From Ruminococcus sp. UBA4385 (lineage in GTDB: Bacteria > Bacillota_A > Clostridia > Oscillospirales > Ruminococcaceae): a stretch of DNA of 10,632 nt. Of the stretch, positions 7,680 to 10,632 are shown one piece after another (within the stretch, counting starts at the first letter, position 1; every line of letters begins with the position of its first letter). The stretch spans positions 1 through 10,632 of the forward strand of contig DGRP01000066.1 in NCBI GenBank assembly GCA_002391065.1, in the 5' to 3' direction. A model generated the notes under the pieces. The model was not told the DNA's origin. It did not search any database and worked only from the letters and a program-made list of their open reading frames with translations. The position numbers and the translations under genes were made by a program.

Positions 7680-8222
7680 ATGAAAGATAAAATATCATTC
7701 ACAGTCGCTCTGGGCGGTATATGCTCGGCAGTTTGTGTGTTCACGATGTTCCTGAGTGGTTTTCTGCCTATGTTCGGATACACGATACCTGCCTTTGCAG
7801 GCTTTATGATGGTTGTAATGGTGGTGGAAACCAGCATCGGCTGGGCAATGGCTACCTATTGCAGTGTAAGTCTGCTGTGCATTTTTGTCACCCCGAATTA
7901 TGAGTCCTCACTGCTGTTCATTCTGTTTATGGGTTACTACCCGATACTTAAATATTATCTCGACAGGCACTTTAAGAAGCCTGTCAGGATAGCAGTAAAA
8001 TTAATTGTATATAACGCGGCAATAGTGCTGTTTTATATGGCTTTCAGATTCATTTTCACATCTGTTGATATGATCGAAGGGCTTGAGCGTTTCGGAAAGT
8101 ATGCTCCGCTGGTGCTGTGGCTTATGGCAAATGCAGTTCTGCCCGTTTATGACTATGCTCTGACACAGCTTACCGAGGTTTATACTCAGTGGTTCAGGAA
8201 GAAGATACTAAAGCGCAAATAA
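7680..8222 (+). CDS. Polytopic membrane protein, ECF S-component-like
   Basis: A 180-aa hydrophobic protein with about five predicted membrane helices: roughly residues 7-29, 35-55, 56-75, 77-93 and 105-128, with a further hydrophobic stretch at 140-160. The ends and loops are rich in Lys/Arg (MKDK, DRHFKKPVR, FRKKILKRK), consistent with a cytoplasmic C-terminus. Length and helix arrangement resemble substrate-binding S components of ECF vitamin transporters, but I see no substrate signature. That assignment is weak, and no ECF ATPase is nearby. The start lies 3 bp after the J-domain stop with no good ribosome site, so it is probably reached by coupled translation. Shared transcription with the DUF5685 and J-domain genes suggests a common process, of unknown nature. 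Confidence 0.75.
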   Translation: MKDKISFTVALGGICSAVCVFTMFLSGFLPMFGYTIPAFAGFMMVVMVVETSIGWAMATYCSVSLLCIFVTPNYESSLLFILFMGYYPILKYYLDRHFKKPVRIAVKLIVYNAAIVLFYMAFRFIFTSVDMIEGLERFGKYAPLVLWLMANAVLPVYDYALTQLTEVYTQWFRKKILKRK

Positions 8223-8282
8223 GCGTAAAAGCGCACTTTCAGAAGTGATAGTGAATAAAATCGGCTTTGAAAACTTTTAAAA

Positions 8283-8325
8283 AGAGGCGGTAATCAACAA
8301 AAATCACCGCCTCTGTATTTTTTTT
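8283..8325 (+). terminator. Terminator of the DUF5685 operon
   Basis: AGAGGCGGT (8283-8291) pairs perfectly with ACCGCCTCT (8306-8314) around a 14-base A-rich loop, followed by GTA and eight T. It separates the protein operon from the tRNA promoter a few bases downstream. Confidence 0.9.
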
Positions 8326-8335
8326 GAAAAATCTC

Positions 8336-8364
8336 TTGACAAGTCAGTTTCAATGTGATATAAT
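8336..8364 (+). promoter_or_regulatory. Promoter of the tRNA operon
   Basis: Exact consensus TTGACA (8336-8341) and TATAAT (8359-8364) with a 17-base spacer, 22 bases before the first tRNA. This is the strength expected of a stable-RNA promoter. Confidence 0.9.
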
Positions 8365-8386
8365 AATTATCGTCAATTGAGAGCAA

Positions 8387-8460
8387 GCGGGTGTAGTTCA
8401 GTGGTAGAACTCCAGCCTTCCAAGCTGGCCATGTGGGTTCGATTCCCATCACCCGCTCCA
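8387..8460 (+). tRNA. tRNA-Gly (anticodon TCC)
   Basis: A full cloverleaf is visible. Acceptor GCGGGTG (8387-8393) pairs with CACCCGC (8450-8456). The anticodon stem is CCAGC/GCTGG around CTTCCAA, with anticodon TCC at 8419-8421. The T-arm is GTGGG-TTCGATT-CCCAT with a closing G-U. Discriminator T is followed by an encoded CCA (8458-8460). It reads GGA and, by wobble, other glycine codons. Confidence 0.96.
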
Positions 8461-8469
8461 TTTATTTAT

Positions 8470-8543
8470 GCGTCATTAGCTCAGTTGGATAGAGCAACCG
8501 CCTTCTAAGCGGTAGGTCGCAGGTTCGAATCCCGCATGGCGTA
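8470..8543 (+). tRNA. tRNA-Arg (anticodon TCT), no encoded CCA
   Basis: Acceptor GCGTCAT (8470-8476) pairs with ATGGCGT (8536-8542), with two G-U pairs including the terminal one. The D stem is GCTC/GAGC. The anticodon stem is ACCGC/GCGGT around CTTCTAA (anticodon TCT, 8504-8506). The T-arm GCAGG-TTCGAAT-CCCGC has one A-C mismatch (8521/8533). After discriminator A (8543) comes CTT instead of CCA, so the tail must be added by nucleotidyltransferase. It reads AGA/AGG. It looks functional but slightly decayed at its 3' half. Confidence 0.92.
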
Positions 8544-8547
8544 CTTC

Positions 8548-8594
8548 CCGACTAAGCAGGTCAACCCACTTTTACGGTGCAATACCTCAGTCGG
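8548..8594 (+). other. Hairpin in the Arg-His tRNA spacer
   Basis: CCGACT (8548-8553) pairs with AGTCGG (8589-8594). Just inside, AGGT (8558-8561) can pair with ACCT (8584-8587), leaving AAGC and C unpaired. The element fills the 64-base spacer and could guide processing or be a decayed gene. Confidence 0.4.
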
Positions 8595-8607
8595 TGTATA
8601 AGCGTAT

Positions 8608-8683
8608 GGTGGGTATAGCGTAGCTGGCCTAACGCGTCAGTTTGTGGCACTGAAGACCGTGAGTTCGAATCTCACTACCCACC
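8608..8683 (+). tRNA. tRNA-His (anticodon GTG), no encoded CCA
   Basis: Acceptor GTGGGTA (8609-8615) pairs perfectly with TACCCAC (8676-8682). The histidine hallmark is present: an extra G at -1 (8608) opposite discriminator C (8683). The D stem is GCGT/ACGC. The anticodon stem is TCAGT/ACTGA around TTGTGGC, with GTG at 8644-8646. The T-arm is GTGAG-TTCGAAT-CTCAC. The discriminator is followed by CTT, not CCA. Confidence 0.94.
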
Positions 8684-8693
8684 CTTGAATGAA

Positions 8694-8724
8694 AAGCCTT
8701 GCGATTGCAGGGCTTATTTTTTTT
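8694..8724 (+). terminator. Terminator of the tRNA operon
   Basis: AAGCCTTGC (8694-8702) pairs with GCAGGGCTT (8707-8715), with one G-U pair, around GATT, followed by A and eight T. Confidence 0.9.
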
Positions 8725-8726
8725 GC

Positions 8727-8759
8727 AAAAAAAGCGGTACAGATAAACTGTACCGCTTT
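8727..8759 (-). terminator. Terminator of the superoxide reductase gene
   Basis: AAAGCGGTACAG (8731-8742) and CTGTACCGCTTT (8748-8759) form a perfect 12-bp stem around a 5-base loop. On the - strand the stem is followed by a T-run (8727-8733), 3 bp after the reductase stop. Confidence 0.9.
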
Positions 8760-8762
8760 GGT

Positions 8763-9137
8763 TCACGCTTTCCAGAGCCCGTGAAGATTGCAGTATGCGT
8801 AAACGCCGTCTACAGTTTCATCGGCAGCGATTGTAAACTCAGCCGCAGGAGCCTCGCCTGCTTTGAGATTTCTTACATAGAAGCCCCTGTCAGTTGAAAC
8901 TGCGATGAACTCGATAAAGTGCTCCTCGAGCATAGGGTGATCTACCTCACCGACCTTTACAGATACCTTAGTGCCCTCAACTGTATAAACAGGAACGTGC
9001 TTTTCAGTCGCAGCGTCAACAGAGCCTGCCTCAAGCTTTCTGAAGCCTGTCTTGCCCGTGTCCTTCGACTTATCCCCTGCTCTTACCAGAGCTGTGATAC
9101 CGCCGCAGCCCTCACATACAAAAAACTTTCTGTTCAT
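8763..9137 (-). CDS. Superoxide reductase (desulfoferrodoxin family)
   Basis: Reduces superoxide to hydrogen peroxide in the cytoplasm without releasing oxygen, a defence typical of anaerobes. The 124-aa protein carries the catalytic Fe site: EKHVP (Glu45, Lys46, His47), HPMLEEHFIEF (His67, His73) and YCNLHGLWKA (Cys116, His119), the four-His, one-Cys pattern of the family. The N-terminal desulforedoxin-like segment keeps only CEGC (Cys8, Cys11). The second cysteine pair, usually CC near residue 28, is missing (GKTGFRKLE), so the FeS4 centre probably does not form. The frame runs further upstream, but ATG 9137 is correct: AAAGGAGGT lies 8 bases before it and MNRKFFVCEGC matches the family N-terminus. 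It is monocistronic, with its own promoter and terminator. Confidence 0.95.
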   Translation of the reverse strand: MNRKFFVCEGCGGITALVRAGDKSKDTGKTGFRKLEAGSVDAATEKHVPVYTVEGTKVSVKVGEVDHPMLEEHFIEFIAVSTDRGFYVRNLKAGEAPAAEFTIAADETVDGVYAYCNLHGLWKA

Positions 9138-9179
9138 TAGTAAAACCTCCTTTATATAATGTCGCATTCCGACAACCCC

Positions 9180-9208
9180 ATTATAACACATAAATCCGTC
9201 CTTGTAAA
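9180..9208 (-). promoter_or_regulatory. Promoter of the superoxide reductase gene
   Basis: On the - strand, TTTACA (9203-9208) and TATAAT (9180-9185) are spaced by 17 bases, about 45 bases before the start. The -35 box is one arm of the palindrome at 9203-9217. Confidence 0.85.
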
Positions 9209-9217
9209 GCCTTTACA
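9203..9217. promoter_or_regulatory. Perfect 7-1-7 palindrome shared by two divergent promoters
   Basis: TGTAAAG-C-CTTTACA is a perfect 15-bp inverted repeat. Its two arms contain the -35 boxes of the superoxide reductase promoter and of the divergent 76-aa protein promoter. The 7-1-7 geometry is that of Fur/PerR-type operators, although the bases differ from the PerR consensus. Part of the symmetry follows automatically from two facing TTTACA boxes. Confidence 0.6.
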
Positions 9218-9240
9218 TTTGTTAAAAGATATGCTATAAT
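9212..9240 (+). promoter_or_regulatory. Promoter of the 76-aa membrane protein gene
   Basis: TTTACA (9212-9217) and TATAAT (9235-9240) with a 17-base spacer, ending 20 bases before the start codon. It has the same boxes and spacing as the divergent reductase promoter. Confidence 0.85.
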
Positions 9241-9260
9241 ACAGTCAAGGAGGAATAGAA

Positions 9261-9491
9261 ATGTTTGTATTAGCGATAATTTCACTGGCGGCAGCGGTAG
9301 GCTGTCTGTTTTTCACGATAGCAGTTAAGCCTAAGAACAAGATACTCAAACCGATCGCAGCCATCGGGATAATAGTTTTCATAACTCTTGCGGTAGTGTT
9401 TGCGTTTCTGCATTATGTTCCGAAAGACGAAAGCGCCGACACAGGCTCTTATACAGACTACGGAAAGAAAGCCGTTATATATTTTGAATAA
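9261..9491 (+). CDS. Small two-helix membrane protein
   Basis: An unrecognised 76-aa protein with two hydrophobic segments, about residues 1-21 (MFVLAIISLAAAVGCLFFTI) and 32-53 (AAIGIIVFITLAVVFAF). A short basic loop (KPKNKILK) joins them and a hydrophilic acidic tail (PKDESADTGSYTDYG) follows. By the positive-inside rule the loop faces the cytoplasm, putting both ends outside. Start: ATG 9261, with AAGGAGG 8 bases upstream. The gene has its own strong promoter, back to back with that of superoxide reductase and sharing its palindrome, and its own terminator. Co-regulation with oxidative defence is an inference from this arrangement. That the gene is real is well supported by promoter, ribosome site and terminator. 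Confidence 0.82.
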   Translation: MFVLAIISLAAAVGCLFFTIAVKPKNKILKPIAAIGIIVFITLAVVFAFLHYVPKDESADTGSYTDYGKKAVIYFE

Positions 9492-9495
9492 GATA

Positions 9496-9530
9496 CGCCG
9501 TCTCAGATTGAGGCGGCGCTTTTGTTATTT
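9496..9530 (+). terminator. Terminator of the 76-aa protein gene
   Basis: CGCCGTCTC (9496-9504) pairs with GAGGCGGCG (9510-9518), with one G-U pair, around AGATT, followed by CTTTTGTTATTT. It lies just after the stop codon. Confidence 0.85.
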
Positions 9531-9585
9531 ATCATTAACAAATCATTGTTCGGAATTTTGTGTATTTATACAAAATTTGCTCGAT

Positions 9586-9600
9586 TATGCTGCCAGCATA
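9586..9600. promoter_or_regulatory. Second perfect 7-1-7 palindrome
   Basis: TATGCTG-C-CAGCATA is a perfect 15-bp inverted repeat in the gene-free stretch after 9530. It ends 22 bp upstream of an extended -10 box, where an activator or repressor of the RNA at 9638 could bind. A looser repeat, ATTTTGT/ACAAAAT, lies at about 9555-9576. Confidence 0.45.
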
Positions 9601-9619
9601 CCAAAAATGTAAAATAATG

Positions 9620-9628
9620 TGTTATAGT
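9620..9628 (+). promoter_or_regulatory. Extended -10 promoter of the candidate RNA
   Basis: TGT followed by TATAGT (9623-9628) fits an extended -10 element, 9 bases before the long-range helix begins at 9638. No good -35 box is present at 17-18 bases, so activity may depend on a factor at the upstream palindrome. Confidence 0.5.
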
Positions 9629-9810
9629 ATTATTGTTAGTTAAGGTGCTCGGAAAAAGCATTATAAGCAATCCCTTTAACATATCAATATATCAACTTTT
9701 TAATTTTTAGCTGCTTATTCATATCCCCAAAAAACACTGACTGTCCGAGCACTTAACTTTCACAATCAGATTCCGATCTGATGAAGGCTTGGGGTAAGGG
9801 CATAAGCCCG

Positions 9811-9842
9811 AAAAAACCGCCCTCCATAACGGAGAGCGGTTT
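9811..9842 (+). repeat. Left direct repeat flanking the DUF4160-DUF2442 pair
   Basis: These 32 bases match 10507-10538 at 31 of 32 positions; the only change is A (9825) against G (10521) in the loop-closing pair. The two copies lie about 700 bp apart and bracket the gene pair. Confidence 0.85.
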
Positions 9843-9848
9843 GTTTTT
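9811..9848 (+). terminator. Terminator ending the candidate RNA; left copy of a duplicated hairpin
   Basis: AAAACCGC and GCGGTTT enclose CCTCC-ATAAC-GGAGA, followed by GTTTTTGG. It lies between the RNA candidate and the DUF4160 promoter. The sequence recurs almost exactly at 10507. Confidence 0.85.
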
Positions 9849-9871
9849 GGAATAATTGCTTAAAATTACAC

Positions 9872-9900
9872 TTGATTTATTCTTCCAAAAGTGGTATTAT
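9872..9900 (+). promoter_or_regulatory. Promoter of the DUF4160-DUF2442 pair
   Basis: TTGATT (9872-9877) and TATTAT (9895-9900) with a 17-base spacer, 25 bases before the start codon at 9926. Confidence 0.7.
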
Positions 9901-9925
9901 AAAGGTAAATAAGGAAGTGATAAAG

Positions 9926-10192
9926 ATGCCTGAACTCAGCAGATTTGGCGGTATGATCATTTATATGTTATTCAAAGACATAGGACAGCACCATAAGCCG
10001 CACGTTCATGTATATTATGGAGAATATGAAGCAGCAATAGCTATAGACGGCGAACTGCTTGCCGGCTCTCTCCCAAGAAAGCAGTTAAAGATCATTACCG
10101 GCTGGCTTGCTTATCACGAGGAAGAAGCCTATAAAGCATGGAATTTTGCAGTCAGAGGAGAACACTTTGAAAAAATCGAACCAATGAAATGA
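9926..10192 (+). CDS. DUF4160 family protein
   Basis: A small 88-aa protein of the DUF4160 family, whose function is not established. It shows the family pattern: MPELSRFGGMIIYMLFKD at the N-terminus, the conserved HHKPHVHVYYGEYEAAIAID segment (positions about 22-41, usual form PPHFHVxYGEY), then LPRKQLKII and a C-terminal W...H.EE...W helix (GWLAYHEEEAYKAW). The histidines could be catalytic or metal-binding. The frame is open from 9872, but ATG 9926 is preferred because it gives the family N-terminus and has AAGGAAG 8 bases upstream. It is followed 11 bp later by a DUF2442 gene, the usual partner, and the two are probably one operon. Such pairs have been suspected to be toxin-antitoxin-like; nothing in the sequence proves this. 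Confidence 0.9.
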   Translation: MPELSRFGGMIIYMLFKDIGQHHKPHVHVYYGEYEAAIAIDGELLAGSLPRKQLKIITGWLAYHEEEAYKAWNFAVRGEHFEKIEPMK

Positions 10193-10203
10193 GGTGAACC
10201 GGT

Positions 10204-10497
10204 ATGTATATCAAAGACGATATTTGTTATGCAGGTCAGCTCGAAGAGGGTATGAAGGTTACAGCAGCAAAACCCCTGCGTGGAAGAATGATGCTGGTCA
10301 CATTCTCTACAGGCGAGCAAAGACTATTTGATACAACGAAACTTACAGGAAGTGCATTTGAACCCTTAAACGATGAAAAAATATTTAATTCTCCTACAAT
10401 TTTTCACGGAGTGATAACCTGGAACAACGGAGAAATAGATATTGCTCCCGAAACAGTCTACAAAGAGAGCTACGCCTACGAAAAAGACGTTATTTAG
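10204..10497 (+). CDS. DUF2442 family protein
   Basis: A 97-aa protein of the DUF2442 family, function unknown. The family core is clear: AAKPLRGRMMLVTFSTGEQR (about 21-40), LFDTTKLTGSAFEPLNDEKI, FHGVITWNNGEIDIAPETVY (68-87), then a short acidic end with ESYAYE. Start: ATG 10204, with GAGGTGA nine bases upstream; the ribosome site begins right at the stop of the DUF4160 gene. The protein is soluble and beta-rich, with no membrane segment. Linkage to DUF4160 is a recurrent arrangement in bacteria and implies a joint role. The gene ends just before a terminator hairpin that is nearly identical to the one upstream of the pair. Confidence 0.9.
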   Translation: MYIKDDICYAGQLEEGMKVTAAKPLRGRMMLVTFSTGEQRLFDTTKLTGSAFEPLNDEKIFNSPTIFHGVITWNNGEIDIAPETVYKESYAYEKDVI

Positions 10498-10506
10498 TTC
10501 AAGCTG

Positions 10507-10538
10507 AAAAAACCGCCCTCCGTAACGGAGAGCGGTTT
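10507..10538 (+). repeat. Right direct repeat flanking the DUF4160-DUF2442 pair
   Basis: Second copy of the 32-base hairpin sequence found at 9811-9842, with one difference. Confidence 0.85.
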
Positions 10539-10545
10539 TCATTAT
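10507..10545. terminator. Bidirectional terminator between DUF2442 gene and GAPDH gene
   Basis: AAAACCGC / GCGGTTTT with inner CTCCG-TAA-CGGAG pairs and a single C-A mismatch. TTTT follows on the + strand and TTTTTT on the - strand, so it can end both the DUF2442 operon and the convergent GAPDH gene. Confidence 0.85.
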
Positions 10546-10575
10546 ACTTTAATTACGTTGCAATTGCAGCAAGTA

Positions 10576-10632
10576 TTAGCCAAGCTCAGCAAAGTACTTG
10601 ATAGTTCTTACCATCTGGCTGGTGTAGCTGTT
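10576..10632 (-). CDS. gap: Glyceraldehyde-3-phosphate dehydrogenase, C-terminus only (partial)
   Basis: Read on the - strand from the window edge, 18 codons encode NSYTSQMVRTIKYFAELG, followed by TAA (10576-10578). This is the highly conserved end of phosphorylating GAPDH (usual form NEYSYTxQMVRTxxYF), the glycolytic enzyme that makes 1,3-bisphosphoglycerate. The rest lies beyond the window. Convergent to the DUF2442 gene, it would use the hairpin at 10507-10545. It adds a third central-carbon gene to the region with pyk and pfl. Confidence 0.85.
   Translation of the reverse strand, partial: NSYTSQMVRTIKYFAELG

Larger units (their letters stand above)
9638..9848 (+). ncRNA. Candidate structured RNA of about 210 nt, family unknown
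   Basis: No protein gene fits here, but strong base pairing does. AGTTAAGGTGCTCGGA (9638-9653) pairs with TCCGAGCACTTAACT (9744-9758), one bulged G, enclosing about 90 bases. Within it, ATAAGCA (9663-9669) pairs with TGCTTAT (9712-9718), leaving large A-rich bubbles. Next is ATCAGAT/ATCTGAT (9765-9782) closed by a UCCG loop, a member of the very stable UNCG class. GGGC-ATAA-GCCC (9798-9809) follows, or alternatively GGCTT/AAGCC. A terminator hairpin with a T-run ends it (9811-9848). An extended -10 box lies 9 bases upstream. A closing helix, central bubble and upper stem loosely recall 6S RNA, but I do not recognise a known consensus. The inverted repeat could also mark a miniature mobile element, though I found no target duplication. 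Confidence 0.5.

Noticed and set aside
8544..8607. A fourth tRNA between tRNA-Arg and tRNA-His
   Set aside because: No TTCGA T-loop or anticodon arm is present and the spacer is only 64 bases; only a simple hairpin fits.
9138..9191. An 18-residue N-terminal extension of superoxide reductase
   Set aside because: This stretch contains the ribosome site and the -10 box; family homology begins at MNRKFF.
9781..9855. A 24-codon open frame starting ATGAAGGCTTGG
   Set aside because: It has no ribosome site and runs through a terminator hairpin; RNA structure explains the sequence better.
1..10632. CRISPR arrays, insertion sequences or prophage genes
   Set aside because: No regularly spaced repeats and no transposase, integrase or phage proteins are seen; the only clear long direct repeat is the duplicated terminator.

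Overview
The window looks like a chromosomal segment of a low-to-mid GC, strictly anaerobic Firmicute, most likely Ruminococcus or a close relative in the Oscillospiraceae. The evidence is pyruvate formate-lyase, superoxide reductase, a DUF5685/J-domain gene pair, strong TTGACA/TATAAT promoters and Firmicute-type Shine-Dalgarno sites. The taxon is inferred from protein and signal style, not from a marker gene.

Left part (1-4717). A possible C-terminal tail of a + strand gene and an unrecognised 137-aa gene meet, at a shared bidirectional terminator, a - strand fermentation block: pyk (pyruvate kinase), then pyruvate formate-lyase. The formate-lyase is in pieces. A 705-aa catalytic subunit keeps the Cys-Cys active site but stops before the glycyl radical domain. 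A 74-aa Cys-bearing protein overlaps it by 11 bp. An 83-aa protein then carries the missing domain with its RVSGY glycine loop. Each piece has its own start codon and ribosome site, so this looks like a stable gene split and not a frameshift.

Middle (4718-8222). A divergent control region with several perfect inverted repeats separates pyk from aroF (DAHP synthase, first shikimate step; both enzymes consume PEP). After a terminator comes a tight operon from one strong promoter: a DUF5685 protein, a J-domain/TPR protein with a Cys-rich tail, and a polytopic membrane protein.

Right part (8223-10632). A tRNA operon (Gly-UCC, Arg-UCU, His-GUG) ends at a terminator back to back with that of a - strand superoxide reductase gene. 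The reductase gene and a divergent 76-aa membrane protein share a perfect 7-1-7 palindrome formed by their two -35 boxes. The next stretch, about 340 bp, has no gene. It holds a second 7-1-7 palindrome, an extended -10 promoter and a probable structured RNA of about 210 nt (long-range helix, UCCG-capped hairpin, terminator). A DUF4160-DUF2442 pair follows, bracketed by two almost identical terminator hairpins. The last 57 bp are the C-terminus of a - strand GAPDH gene.

The most interesting items are the trisected pyruvate formate-lyase, the unassigned RNA candidate and the palindromic divergent promoter of the superoxide reductase.
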